A program made the translations under genes and the position numbers. This document shows positions 1-6,992 of a stretch of DNA of 6,992 nt, in pieces (the first letter of the stretch is position 1; each line of letters opens with the position of its first letter). Origin of the DNA: an uncultured Oceanospirillaceae bacterium (GTDB lineage Bacteria > Pseudomonadota > Gammaproteobacteria > Pseudomonadales > Balneatricaceae); assembly GCA_946221045.1 (NCBI GenBank), contig CAMIIY010000101.1:1-6992 (forward strand). The letters run 5' to 3'. The notes beneath the pieces were generated by a model. The model saw only the letters and a list, made by a program, of their open reading frames with translations, was not told the DNA's origin and did not search any database.

Positions 1-1
1 C

Positions 2-1111
2 GTAACCGCAATTAACCGTGGCGATCGTCGTGTTCTGCAATCTGTTGTTATTCAGCTTGAGGGTGATGAAGCTGTTGAGTTTGCAAAGTATGACGCGGGG
101 CAGCTGTCCGGCCTGACACGCGAGCAGGTGCAGGATAATCTGGTTCAGTCCGGTCTGTGGACTGCACTGCGGACCCGTCCTTTCAGCAAGGTCCCTGCGC
201 CCGGCAGTGAACCGAATTCTATTTTTGTTACTGCGATTGATACCAACCCGCTGGCGGCGGATCCGGCTGTGATCATCAGCGAGCAGGCCGAAGCATTCCA
301 AAATGGTCTGCAGGTACTGAAACAGCTGAGCGCCAAGATATTCCTGTGTAAAGCCGAAGGGGCTGACCTGCCTGCAGTTGACGGCATCAGCGTAGAGGAA
401 TTTGGCGGTGTTCACCCGGCGGGTAACGCGGGTACACATATCCACTTCCTGGATCCGGTCTCACAGAAGAAAACGGTCTGGACCATCGGTTATCAGGACG
501 TGATTGCTTTCGGTAAACTGTTTACTGAAGGCCGCCTGCCAACGGATCGAGTGGTTGCTGTTGCCGGACCTCAAGCAACTAACCCAGGCCTGGTTCGTAC
601 CCGTGTAGGTGCCAGCCTCGATGAACTGCTTCAGGGCGCTGCAAACGGTACCCATAACCGCGTTATCAGTGGGTCTGTCTGGAATGGTCGTACCGCCAAA
701 GGTCCATTGGCCTATCTGGGGCGTTACGCCAATCAGGTATGCATTCTGGAAGAGGGCGATAAGCGCGAATTTATGGGCTGGCTGACACCAGGCAGCAATA
801 AGTTCTCTGTGCTGAATGTCTTCAGCTCTTTCCTGAACTCATCCAAACTGTTTGATTTCACGACCACTACCAATGGCTCCGAACGTGCCATGGTGCCTGT
901 GGGTCAGTTTGAAGAGCTGATGCCGCTGGATATCCTGCCGACGCAGCTGCTGCGTGCGCTGGTTACCGGTGACATTGTTCAGGCCATGCAGCTGGGCTGT
1001 CTGGAACTGGATGAAGAAGACCTTGCCCTGTTTACCTTTGCCTGCCCGGGTAAATATGAGTACGGGCCGATCCTGCGTGACAATCTTGCGCGTATCGAGA
1101 AGGAGGCCTAA
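2..1111 (+). CDS. nqrA: Na+-NQR subunit A, 5' end missing
   Basis: NqrA is the large cytoplasmic-side subunit of the Na+-translocating NADH:ubiquinone oxidoreductase. It sits on NqrB near the quinone site and carries no covalent cofactor. The open frame runs from base 2 without a start codon, and its first residues ([21 protein letters not shown]) already match the family interior. The GTG at 128 is therefore not the real start: homology continues upstream of it. About 369 residues are present against roughly 446 in Vibrio NqrA, so about 75 N-terminal residues lie outside the window. Family-typical stretches are [58 protein letters not shown] and the C-terminal [20 protein letters not shown]. 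The last codons contain the AAGGAGG ribosome-binding site of nqrB (1100-1106), and nqrB begins 2 bases after the stop. The identification is very secure and the gene looks intact where visible. Confidence 0.97.
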   Translation, partial: VTAINRGDRRVLQSVVIQLEGDEAVEFAKYDAGQLSGLTREQVQDNLVQSGLWTALRTRPFSKVPAPGSEPNSIFVTAIDTNPLAADPAVIISEQAEAFQNGLQVLKQLSAKIFLCKAEGADLPAVDGISVEEFGGVHPAGNAGTHIHFLDPVSQKKTVWTIGYQDVIAFGKLFTEGRLPTDRVVAVAGPQATNPGLVRTRVGASLDELLQGAANGTHNRVISGSVWNGRTAKGPLAYLGRYANQVCILEEGDKREFMGWLTPGSNKFSVLNVFSSFLNSSKLFDFTTTTNGSERAMVPVGQFEELMPLDILPTQLLRALVTGDIVQAMQLGCLELDEEDLALFTFACPGKYEYGPILRDNLARIEKEA

Positions 1112-1113
1112 GC

Positions 1114-2325
1114 ATGAGCATTAGAACAATCCTCGACAAAATGGAGCCGCACTTTCACAAGGGCGGCAAATATGAAAACTGGTATGCGCTGTATGAAGCC
1201 GTTGATACCATTTTCTACACCCCGGGCCAGGTCACCAAATCTGCGGCACACGTGCGTGACGGTGTTGACCTGAAACGTATGATGATCATGGTCTGGATGT
1301 GTACCTTCCCGGCTGTGTTCTTCGGCATGTACAACGTGGGTCTGCAGGCGAATACGGCGATGGCCAGCCTGGGCGTGACCGAACCGACCACCTGGCAGGG
1401 TGCTATCGCTGCTGCGTTGAGCGGTTTTGACCCCAACAGCCTGTGGGACAATATTATCCATGGCGCGGCATACTGGTTACCGATCTACATTGTGACCTTT
1501 GTGGTGGGTGGCTTCTGGGAAGTCCTGTTTGCCATGAAACGTGGTCACGAAGTAAACGAAGGTTTCTTCGTAACCTCTATCCTGTTCTCCCTGATTCTGC
1601 CGCCGACCATACCATTGTGGCAGGTTGCACTGGGTATCAGTTTCGGTGTTGTGATTGGTAAGGAAGTGTTCGGTGGTACCGGCAAAAACTTCCTCAACCC
1701 GGCGCTGACAGGTCGTGCATTCCTGTTCTTTGCGTATCCTGCACAGATGTCTGGTGATGCAATCTGGACGGCTGTTGACGGTTTCTCCGGTGCAACGCCA
1801 CTGGGTCTGGCTGCTGCAGGTGGTGTGGATGCGATTCTGGCACAGAACATTACCTGGTTTGATGCCTTTATTGGCCGGATTCAGGGTTCTGTGGGTGAGG
1901 TTTCCACGCTGGCGATTGCAATTGGTGGTTTTGCCCTGCTGATTGCCAAGCTGGCGGCCTGGCGTATCGTGGCCGGGGTCTTCCTTGGCATGGTGGCGAC
2001 AGCAACCCTCTTTAACCTGATTGGTTCAGACACCAACCCGATGTTCTCGCTGCCATTCTACTGGCATCTGGTGCTGGGTGGTTTTGCTTTCGGTATGTTC
2101 TTTATGGCGACCGATCCGGTGTCTGCGTCCATGACCAATATCGGTAAGTGGTACTTTGGTGCCCTGATCGGCATTATGGTGGTACTGATTCGTGTGGTTA
2201 ACCCGGCATTCCCGGAAGGCATGATGCTGGCCATCCTGTTCGCGAACCTGTTTGCGCCGCTGATCGATAACTTTGTGACACAGGCCAACATAAAACGGAG
2301 GATGAAACGCGATGTCAGCGAATAA
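1114..2325 (+). CDS. nqrB: Na+-NQR subunit B, covalent FMN and riboflavin subunit
   Basis: NqrB is the largest integral membrane subunit of Na+-NQR, with about ten membrane helices in the family. It carries covalent FMN and riboflavin and forms the Na+ path. It has 403 residues, slightly shorter than Vibrio NqrB (about 415). The flavinylation motif D222-G-F-S-G-A-T228 is intact, so T228 should carry FMN through a phosphodiester bond (equivalent to T236 in V. cholerae). The conserved G132-G133-F-W-E136 segment matches the G140/G141/E144 region, which Vibrio mutants link to quinone-site inhibitor resistance and Na+ movement. D385 near the C-terminus aligns with V. cholerae D397, an acidic residue implicated in Na+ uptake. 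The ATG at 1114 has AAGGAGG 7 bases upstream and gives the family N-terminus. The 3' end overlaps nqrC by 14 bases, a sign of translational coupling. Confidence 0.98.
   Translation: MSIRTILDKMEPHFHKGGKYENWYALYEAVDTIFYTPGQVTKSAAHVRDGVDLKRMMIMVWMCTFPAVFFGMYNVGLQANTAMASLGVTEPTTWQGAIAAALSGFDPNSLWDNIIHGAAYWLPIYIVTFVVGGFWEVLFAMKRGHEVNEGFFVTSILFSLILPPTIPLWQVALGISFGVVIGKEVFGGTGKNFLNPALTGRAFLFFAYPAQMSGDAIWTAVDGFSGATPLGLAAAGGVDAILAQNITWFDAFIGRIQGSVGEVSTLAIAIGGFALLIAKLAAWRIVAGVFLGMVATATLFNLIGSDTNPMFSLPFYWHLVLGGFAFGMFFMATDPVSASMTNIGKWYFGALIGIMVVLIRVVNPAFPEGMMLAILFANLFAPLIDNFVTQANIKRRMKRDVSE
2297..2301 (+). promoter_or_regulatory. nqrC ribosome-binding site inside nqrB
   Basis: GGAGG lies within the last codons of nqrB, 10 bases before the ATG at 2312. 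It supports the nqrC start that lies inside nqrB, before the nqrB stop at 2323-2325. Ribosomes finishing nqrB would therefore pass through the nqrC initiation region. Confidence 0.7.
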
Positions 2326-3097
2326 TGACTCTATCGGAAAAACCATCACCGTTACTGTTCTGCTGTGTGTGGTCTGCTCGGTTATCGTTTCTGCTGCTGC
2401 GGTAATCCTGAAACCACAGCAGGTGGCTAACAAGAACCTGGACCGTCAAAGCAATATTCTGGCGGCGGCAGGTATTGATTATCAGGGCCAGAATGTTCCG
2501 GAACTGTTTGCCAGCCGGATCACCAAGAAATTTGTTGATCTGAAAACCGGCAAATACACAGAGGTTGCTGATCCTGCCCGTTACGACGCGAAAAAAGCGG
2601 CTAAAGATAAAGCACTGGGTCAGGTGCTGAGCAAGGATGCAGATATTGCATCTATTAAGTATCAGGCCAATGTGATGCCGGTTTATCTGGTTGAAAATGC
2701 GAATGGCAGTATCGATAAGATTATCCTGCCAGTGCATGGCTATGGTCTCTGGTCTACGCTTTACGGCTTCTTGGCTCTGGAAGGTGACCTGAATACGGTT
2801 GTGGGCCTGGGTTTCTATTCCCATGCTGAAACGCCGGGTCTGGGTGGTGAAGTCGATAACCCGAACTGGAAGGCACTGTGGCCGGGTAAGAAAGTCTATC
2901 CTGAAGGTTCTATGGAACCTGCACTGGGCTTGATTAAAGGCAATGTTGACCCTGCATCTCCAAATGCGATGCATCAGGTTGACGGTTTGGCAGGTGCTAC
3001 TTTGACAGGTAACGGTGTTACCAATCTGGTGCACTTCTGGCTTGGCAAGAATGGCTATGCGCCGTTCCTGGCTAACCTGAAAGCAGGGGAGGCGTAA
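2312..3097 (+). CDS. nqrC: Na+-NQR subunit C, covalent FMN subunit
   Basis: NqrC is a single-helix membrane-anchored subunit whose periplasmic FMN_bind domain carries covalent FMN and relays electrons towards NqrB. It has 261 residues, close to the usual ~257. A hydrophobic helix at about residues 10-32 follows a short polar N-terminus. The FMN_bind region contains [26 protein letters not shown] and D224-G-L-A-G-A-T230-L-T-G-N-G-V. T230 is the expected FMN attachment residue (equivalent to T225 in V. cholerae). The residue three before it is alanine where the consensus is serine (SGAT), as in the NqrB of this same operon. The start at 2312 is supported by GGAGG at 2297-2301 and by family alignment of the N-terminus. 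The last codons contain GGGGAGG, the ribosome-binding site for nqrD. Substrate modification is by the ApbE encoded downstream (inference from family and context). Confidence 0.97.
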   Translation: MSANNDSIGKTITVTVLLCVVCSVIVSAAAVILKPQQVANKNLDRQSNILAAAGIDYQGQNVPELFASRITKKFVDLKTGKYTEVADPARYDAKKAAKDKALGQVLSKDADIASIKYQANVMPVYLVENANGSIDKIILPVHGYGLWSTLYGFLALEGDLNTVVGLGFYSHAETPGLGGEVDNPNWKALWPGKKVYPEGSMEPALGLIKGNVDPASPNAMHQVDGLAGATLTGNGVTNLVHFWLGKNGYAPFLANLKAGEA

Positions 3098-3100
3098 GCG

Positions 3101-3760
3101 ATGTCTGCAGCTAAAGAAGTCTTAGGAACCCCGCTGTTTAAGAACAACCCGATCGGTTTGCAGATCCTGGGTGTTTGTTCGGCGCTGGCGGTAACCTCTA
3201 ACCTCAATACAGCGCTGGTTATGACAATGGCTGTGGTGGCGGTAACAGCATTTTCCAATATGTTTGTTTCCATCATCCGTAACCATATGCCAAGCAGTGT
3301 CCGTATCATCTGTCAGATGACCATCATTGCGTCCCTGGTAATTGTGGTGGATCAGATCCTCAAAGCTTATGCCTATGACATCTCTAAACAGTTGTCGGTA
3401 TTTGTGGGTCTGATTATTACCAACTGTATTGTTATGGGTCGTGCCGAAGCCTTTGCCATGAAGAACCCTCCGGGTATTTCGTTCCTGGATGGTATTGGTA
3501 ATGGTCTTGGTTATGGCGTGGTCTTGATCTTTGTTGGTTTTATTCGCGAGCTGTTTGGTGCAGGTAAGCTGTTTGGCTACGAAATCCTGCCGCTGATCAA
3601 TGATGGTGGATGGTATCAGGCTAATGGTTTGCTGCTGCTGCCACCGAGCGCATTCTTTTTGATCGGATTGTTCATCTGGCTGGTGCGTAGCTTCCATAAA
3701 GATCAGGTTGAAGCACCTGAATTTGAACTGGCTCACAATACCAACAAGGAGGCTGTGTAA
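3101..3760 (+). CDS. nqrD: Na+-NQR subunit D, membrane subunit sharing the FeS centre
   Basis: NqrD is a six-helix membrane subunit, paralogous to NqrE and to RnfE. The NqrD-NqrE pair lies in opposite orientations and holds an intramembrane iron-sulfur centre through two cysteines from each. The sequence closely follows the Vibrio protein, with [72 protein letters not shown] and [12 protein letters not shown]. The ligand cysteines are C26 and C109 (C29 and C112 in V. cholerae). D130 aligns with the acidic residue D133 implicated in Na+ movement. The ATG at 3101 is preceded by GGGGAGG (3086-3092). At 219 residues it is about nine longer than the Vibrio protein because of a polar C-terminal tail, whose last codons encode the AAGGAGG site for nqrE. 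Its stop shares a base with the nqrE start (TAATG). Confidence 0.98.
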   Translation: MSAAKEVLGTPLFKNNPIGLQILGVCSALAVTSNLNTALVMTMAVVAVTAFSNMFVSIIRNHMPSSVRIICQMTIIASLVIVVDQILKAYAYDISKQLSVFVGLIITNCIVMGRAEAFAMKNPPGISFLDGIGNGLGYGVVLIFVGFIRELFGAGKLFGYEILPLINDGGWYQANGLLLLPPSAFFLIGLFIWLVRSFHKDQVEAPEFELAHNTNKEAV

Positions 3761-4368
3761 TGGAACAGTATATCAGCCTTGCTGTTAAGGCGATCTTCGT
3801 TGAGAACATGGCCCTGGCGTTCTTCCTGGGTATGTGTACCTTTTTGGCGATCTCCAAGAAAGTACAGACAGCTCTGGGTCTGGGCATTGCCGTTATTGTG
3901 GTGCTGGCCATCACAACTCCGGTCAATAACCTGATCTATAACCACCTGCTGCGTGAAGGCGCGCTGGCTTGGGCCGGTTACCCTGAAGTGGATTTGAGCT
4001 TCCTGGGTTATATCTCTTACATCGGCGTTATCGCGGCGATTGTGCAGATTCTGGAGATGTTCCTGGATAAGTTTGTTCCTGCGCTTTACAACGCGCTGGG
4101 TGTATTCCTGCCGCTGATCACCGTTAACTGCGCCATCATGGGTGCTGCGCTGTTCATGGTAGAGCGTGACTATACCTTCAGCGAGTCGGTGGTTTACGGT
4201 GTTGGTGCAGGTGTCGGCTGGGCACTGGCCATCACTGCATTGGCGGGTATCCGTGAAAAACTGAAATACAGTGACGTACCTGCAGGTCTGCGTGGCCTGG
4301 GTATCACCTTTATTACCGTAGGTCTGATGTCACTGGGTTTCATGTCTTTCTCAGGGGTTCAGCTTTAA
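3760..4368 (+). CDS. nqrE: Na+-NQR subunit E, membrane subunit sharing the FeS centre
   Basis: NqrE is the six-helix partner and paralogue of NqrD (also related to RnfA). It completes the intramembrane iron-sulfur site that takes electrons from the NqrF [2Fe-2S] cluster. It has 202 residues against 198 in Vibrio. The N-terminus [20 protein letters not shown] and the C-terminus [16 protein letters not shown]...[10 protein letters not shown] match the family at both ends. The ligand cysteines are C26 (in FFLGMCTF) and C124 (in ITVNCAIMG), equivalent to C26 and C120 of V. cholerae. E99 in [12 protein letters not shown] aligns with E95, an acidic residue linked to Na+ uptake. The small length difference is an insertion around residues 68-75 ([15 protein letters not shown]). 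The start codon overlaps the nqrD stop as TAATG, with AAGGAGG at 3746-3752. Translation is therefore probably coupled to nqrD. Confidence 0.98.
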   Translation: MEQYISLAVKAIFVENMALAFFLGMCTFLAISKKVQTALGLGIAVIVVLAITTPVNNLIYNHLLREGALAWAGYPEVDLSFLGYISYIGVIAAIVQILEMFLDKFVPALYNALGVFLPLITVNCAIMGAALFMVERDYTFSESVVYGVGAGVGWALAITALAGIREKLKYSDVPAGLRGLGITFITVGLMSLGFMSFSGVQL

Positions 4369-4404
4369 TGCTGTCAACATGGTCAACAGAAGAAGGATTA
4401 GCTT
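4369..4404 (+). other. nqrE-nqrF spacer with nqrF ribosome-binding site
   Basis: This is the longest gap between genes in the operon, 36 bases. It contains a short direct repeat, GTCAACA at 4373-4379 and again at 4382-4388. AGAAGGA at 4391-4397 sits 7 bases before the nqrF ATG and is the likely ribosome-binding site. There is no clear hairpin or U-tract, so I do not read it as a terminator or attenuator. Confidence 0.6.
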
Positions 4405-5631
4405 ATGAATGCTGAAATCATTCTCGGCGTTGTCATGTTTACTGCGGTGGTGCTTGCACTGGTCGTAGTGATTCTGGCAGCGCGCTCAAAACTGGTGAGT
4501 TCAGGTGATGTGACCATTCACATCAATGAAGATCCGGAAAAAACCATTACTGTGCCTGCGGGTGGCAAACTGCTGCAAACCCTGGCGGACAAAGGCATCT
4601 TTATCCCGTCAGCCTGTGGTGGTGGCGGTACCTGTGCCCAGTGTAAATGTCAGGTGCTTAACGGTGGTGGTTCAATGCTGCCTACCGAAGAGTCTCACTT
4701 TACCATGCGTGAAGCGAGAGACGGCTGGCGTTTGTCCTGTCAGGTTGCTGTTAAACAGGATATGGAGCTGGAAATCGAAGACGAAGTCTTTGGTGTTAAG
4801 AAGTGGGAGTGTACGGTTGAATCCAACCCGAACGTGGCCACTTTTATCAAGGAACTGACTCTGCGTTTGCCTGAAGGTGAAAACGTTGACTTCCGTGCCG
4901 GTGGTTACGTTCAGCTGGAATGCCCACCACATCAGGTGAACTACAAAGACTTTGAAATTGATACCGATTACCGCGGTGACTGGGACAAGTTCAACATGTG
5001 GCAGTATGTATCCAAGGTGACTGAACCGACGATTCGTGCCTACTCCATGGCGAACTATCCGGAAGAGCGTGGTGTTGTTAAATTCAACATCCGTATCGCG
5101 TCACCGCCGCCGGGTACTAATTTCCCGCCGGGTATCATGTCTTCTTACGTGTTCAGCCTGAAACCGGGCGATAAGATCACTGTATACGGACCGTTTGGTG
5201 AATTCTTTGCCACTGAAAACGACTGTGAAATGGTCTTTATCGGTGGTGGTGCAGGTATGGCGCCAATGCGCAGCCATATTTTTGACCAGCTTAAACGTCT
5301 TAACTCCAAGCGCAAGATCAGCTTCTGGTACGGTGCGCGTTCCCTGCGTGAGTCCTTCTACAATGAAGAGTACGACATGCTGCAGGACGAGAATGACAAC
5401 TTTAAGTGGCACTTAGCCCTGTCAGATCCATTGCCGGAGGATAACTGGACCGGTATGACGGGCTTTATTCACAACGTGTTGTATGAAAACTATCTGAAGG
5501 ATCATGAAGCGCCTGAAGATTGTGAGTATTACATGTGTGGACCACCGATGATGAACTCGGCTGTGATTCAGATGCTGCTGGATCTGGGTGTTGAGCGCGA
5601 TAACATCTTCCTTGATGATTTCGGTGGCTAA
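4405..5631 (+). CDS. nqrF: Na+-NQR subunit F, NADH dehydrogenase with FAD and [2Fe-2S]
   Basis: NqrF is the electron-entry subunit: it oxidises NADH at the cytoplasmic face and passes electrons through FAD and a [2Fe-2S] cluster towards NqrD/NqrE. It has 408 residues, the same as V. cholerae NqrF. Domain order: one membrane helix (about residues 4-26); a ferredoxin-like domain with cluster cysteines C71, C77, C80 and C112 (C-x5-C-x2-C-x31-C); and a ferredoxin-NADP reductase-like module. In that module R211-A-Y213-S214-M-A-N binds FAD, G280-G-G-A-G-M-A-P287 binds NADH, and YYMCGPPMM (C378) lies near the hydride-transfer site. It ends in the typical LDDFGG. The ATG at 4405 has AGAAGGA 7 bases upstream and gives the family N-terminus. 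The 3' end overlaps the likely apbE start. No defect is seen. Confidence 0.98.
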   Translation: MNAEIILGVVMFTAVVLALVVVILAARSKLVSSGDVTIHINEDPEKTITVPAGGKLLQTLADKGIFIPSACGGGGTCAQCKCQVLNGGGSMLPTEESHFTMREARDGWRLSCQVAVKQDMELEIEDEVFGVKKWECTVESNPNVATFIKELTLRLPEGENVDFRAGGYVQLECPPHQVNYKDFEIDTDYRGDWDKFNMWQYVSKVTEPTIRAYSMANYPEERGVVKFNIRIASPPPGTNFPPGIMSSYVFSLKPGDKITVYGPFGEFFATENDCEMVFIGGGAGMAPMRSHIFDQLKRLNSKRKISFWYGARSLRESFYNEEYDMLQDENDNFKWHLALSDPLPEDNWTGMTGFIHNVLYENYLKDHEAPEDCEYYMCGPPMMNSAVIQMLLDLGVERDNIFLDDFGG

Positions 5632-6679
5632 GTCCCTGGTGTCTGATTACTTCAGATACCCACACAAATGGTCAGCAGCCTTGCTGCTGGCCATTGTCTT
5701 TTTCAGTATCTCAGGTTGTGCAGAGAAGGAGGCTGAGCTTCAGTCTCATAATGGCATGACCATGGGAACAACCTTTTCAGTGAAGTGGGTGCCTGTTTCT
5801 GGTACATCTCAGGCAGAGATAGCCCGTCAGATTGATGCCATGCTGGTGGCGGTCAATCAGAGCATGTCTACCTATATTCCTGATTCAGAACTGTCGTTAA
5901 TTAACAGGTTGCCTTCATCCAGCGTGGTTAATGTGTCCGCAGCACTGGGCGAAATACTTGATCTGTCATTGCAGATTGCCCAAGCCAGCGAGGGTGCTTT
6001 TGATATTACGGTAGGTCCATTGGTGAATCTGTGGGGTTTTGGCCCCGATGGTCGGGTGACTCATGCCCCCAGTCAGGAGCAGATAGCAGACATCAGCGAG
6101 CGGATTGGTTACCAGAAACTGGACTATGATGCTGAGGCTCGGACACTGACCAAGCAGGTCGACAGTTATATTGATCTGTCAGCCATCGCCAAGGGTTATG
6201 GTGTTGATCAGGTGGCCGGTGTGCTGGAGCAGGCCGGTATTACCCATTATCTGGTAGAAATTGGCGGTGAGTTAAGGGCCAGCGGTATCAAGCCCAATGG
6301 TCAGCATTGGCGTATTGCCATTGAGTCACCGACCTCTGAACTGCCGCGAACGGTGCAGCGAATTATTGAAGTACGGAATACGGGTATCGCTACATCGGGT
6401 GATTATCGCAATTATTTTGAAGAAAATGGCGTGCGCTTCTCGCATACGATTGACCCCGCAACGGCTGCGCCGATTACACATCGTCTGGCATCGGTGACTG
6501 TCCTGATGCCAACCTGTGCAGAAGCCGATGCTCTGGCGACTACACTGATGGTGTTGGGTCCGGATCGGGGGATGGAATTTGCGAAAGCCAGAGGCATCAA
6601 AGCCTTTATGCTGGTTAAAACAGAAGATGGATTTGAAGAACGTATGTCACCAGGATTTGAGACGTTCCTGATGAAGTGA
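5615..6679 (+). CDS. apbE: FAD:protein FMN transferase, predicted lipoprotein
   Basis: ApbE uses FAD to attach FMN to a threonine of target proteins, with Mg2+; here the expected targets are NqrB T228 and NqrC T230. Numbering uses the ATG at 5615 (354 residues). A hydrophobic stretch (about 19-33) ends in a lipobox, SISG-C35, so the mature protein is probably a lipid-anchored periplasmic enzyme. Family motifs follow in order: MGTTFSVKW (50-58), SELSLIN (91-97), [18 protein letters not shown] (127-144), [12 protein letters not shown] (187-198), EIGGEL (215-220), [10 protein letters not shown] (259-268), H277-T-I-D280-P and ADALAT with the metal-site pair D305 and T309. The usual D-P-x-T-G-x-P reads D-P-A-T-A-A-P here. 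The start is uncertain: the frame is open from GTG 5588, and GTG 5624 and 5639 are alternatives. None has a strong ribosome-binding site. With ATG 5615 the gene overlaps nqrF by 17 bases. The symbol ftp is used for the same family elsewhere. Confidence 0.94.
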   Translation: MISVAKSLVSDYFRYPHKWSAALLLAIVFFSISGCAEKEAELQSHNGMTMGTTFSVKWVPVSGTSQAEIARQIDAMLVAVNQSMSTYIPDSELSLINRLPSSSVVNVSAALGEILDLSLQIAQASEGAFDITVGPLVNLWGFGPDGRVTHAPSQEQIADISERIGYQKLDYDAEARTLTKQVDSYIDLSAIAKGYGVDQVAGVLEQAGITHYLVEIGGELRASGIKPNGQHWRIAIESPTSELPRTVQRIIEVRNTGIATSGDYRNYFEENGVRFSHTIDPATAAPITHRLASVTVLMPTCAEADALATTLMVLGPDRGMEFAKARGIKAFMLVKTEDGFEERMSPGFETFLMK

Positions 6680-6686
6680 GGTTGAT

Positions 6687-6926
6687 ATGAGTACTATGAT
6701 TTTTGCTTTTGTCGGTTTATTACTGATCGTTGTTGCCATGTCCGTTGGCGTTATTCTGGGCCGGAAACCTATTACCGGTTCCTGTGGTGGCATGGCCAAT
6801 TTAGGTGTCGATACCAGTTGTGAAATTTGTGGCGGTGACCGTCAGAAATGTGAAGAAGAGCAGGACAAACAATCGACAGGTCAGTCTCAGGCCGAGCTGG
6901 GTTACGAGCTTAAGGCCAAAGACTAA
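6687..6926 (+). CDS. nqrM: Na+-NQR maturation protein NqrM (DUF539)
   Basis: NqrM is a small membrane-anchored protein required for Na+-NQR maturation. It is thought to supply iron for the cysteine-ligated centre in NqrD/NqrE (established for Vibrio and other gammaproteobacteria; the delivery mechanism is less certain). This protein has 79 residues: an N-terminal membrane helix (about 4-24), then GRKPITGSCGGMANLG and a cysteine cluster C33, C45, C48 and C55 (C-x11-C-x2-C-x6-C), and a charged, Glu/Lys/Gln-rich tail. C33 in GSCGG is the cysteine reported as critical in the Vibrio homologue. The ATG at 6687 has GAGG at 6678-6681, which overlaps the apbE stop, with 5 bases of spacing. A second ATG at residue 4 is possible but less well placed. 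It is the last gene of the operon and lies 7 bases after apbE. Confidence 0.95.
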   Translation: MSTMIFAFVGLLLIVVAMSVGVILGRKPITGSCGGMANLGVDTSCEICGGDRQKCEEEQDKQSTGQSQAELGYELKAKD

Positions 6927-6928
6927 TT

Positions 6929-6952
6929 GCAGATCCCCTCTGCGGGGGTATC
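6929..6952 (+). terminator. hairpin after nqrM, possible operon terminator
   Basis: GATCCCC (6932-6938) can pair with GGGG...ATC (6944-6952) around a short CTG-centred loop with one or two unpaired bases. It starts 5 bases after the nqrM stop, where an operon terminator is expected. The following bases (GTTCAAACATAAAAG) lack a clear T-run, so it may be a weak or factor-assisted terminator, or only a 3'-end stabilising hairpin. The opposite strand also lacks a good T-run. An alternative stem, GCAGA (6929-6933) with TCTGC (6939-6943), competes with it. Confidence 0.45.
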
Positions 6953-6992
6953 GTTCAAACATAAAAGTCTGCTCAAACAATAATTTAGAAAC

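Noticed and set aside
128..130. GTG as the start of nqrA
   Set aside because: The frame is open and clearly NqrA-like from base 2, so the true start lies upstream of the window.
2315..3736. Long minus-strand open frames opposite nqrC (2315-3034) and nqrD (3122-3736)
   Set aside because: They lie antisense to strongly conserved genes. Their translations are rich in His, Gln, Arg and Thr with no recognisable domain, as expected from the codon bias of the + strand genes.
4373..4388. GTCAACA direct repeat as a regulator binding site
   Set aside because: Only two 7-base copies inside a spacer between co-translated genes, with no promoter-like sequence nearby; chance is the simpler explanation.
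5726..5732. Perfect AAGGAGG inside apbE as a ribosome-binding site for a shorter start
   Set aside because: It is produced by the codons for Glu-Lys-Glu-Ala just after the lipobox. The next in-frame ATG (5756) is 23 bases away, too far, and using it would remove the signal peptide.
1..6992. Rnf complex instead of Na+-NQR
   Set aside because: NqrB-E have Rnf relatives, but the presence of NqrA and of NqrF with its ferredoxin and FAD/NADH reductase modules, plus NqrM, is specific for Na+-NQR.
1..6992. An undescribed system, mobile element or CRISPR array
   Set aside because: Nearly every base is covered by recognised nqr, apbE and nqrM coding sequence, with no repeats, transposase, integrase or RNA gene seen. 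This is a conserved core-metabolism operon.
6953..6992. A promoter or new gene in the last 40 bases
   Set aside because: The segment is AT-rich and has a loose TCAAACA repeat, but I see no convincing -35/-10 pair or start codon with a ribosome-binding site, and it is too short to judge.

Overview
The window holds one co-directional operon on the + strand for the Na+-translocating NADH:ubiquinone oxidoreductase (Na+-NQR). The order is nqrA (5' end cut off by the window edge), nqrB, nqrC, nqrD, nqrE, nqrF, apbE, nqrM. The proteins closely resemble the Vibrio-type enzymes along their whole length. Together with the moderate GC content and the apbE-nqrM tail, this points to a gammaproteobacterium, probably marine or halophilic (Oceanospirillales/Marinobacter-like). 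The exact genus cannot be read from this sequence.

Layout: nqrA ends at 1111 and nqrB starts 2 bases later. nqrB and nqrC overlap by 14 bases, nqrC and nqrD are 3 bases apart, and nqrD and nqrE share one base (TAATG). A 36-base gap precedes nqrF. nqrF overlaps apbE (start uncertain) and nqrM follows apbE by 7 bases. A short GC-rich hairpin lies just after nqrM, and the last ~40 bases show no gene. The promoter must lie upstream of the window.

How it works: NqrF takes electrons from NADH via FAD and a [2Fe-2S] cluster. They pass through an intramembrane iron-sulfur centre held by paired cysteines of NqrD and NqrE, covalent FMN on NqrC, covalent FMN on NqrB and riboflavin, and end on ubiquinone. 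NqrA contributes near the quinone site. The redox reaction drives Na+ out of the cell through NqrB. The last two genes mature the complex: ApbE attaches FMN to NqrB and NqrC, and NqrM is needed for iron-centre assembly in NqrD/NqrE. All cofactor-binding residues I could check are present, so the enzyme looks functional.

I see no mobile element, RNA gene, CRISPR array or undescribed system. The points worth a second look are small: an AGAT rather than SGAT flavinylation motif in NqrC, a DPATAAP variant in ApbE, a possible 15-codon coupling ORF between nqrE and nqrF, ribosome-binding sites written into the C-terminal codons of three subunits, and two mutually exclusive hairpins at the operon end.
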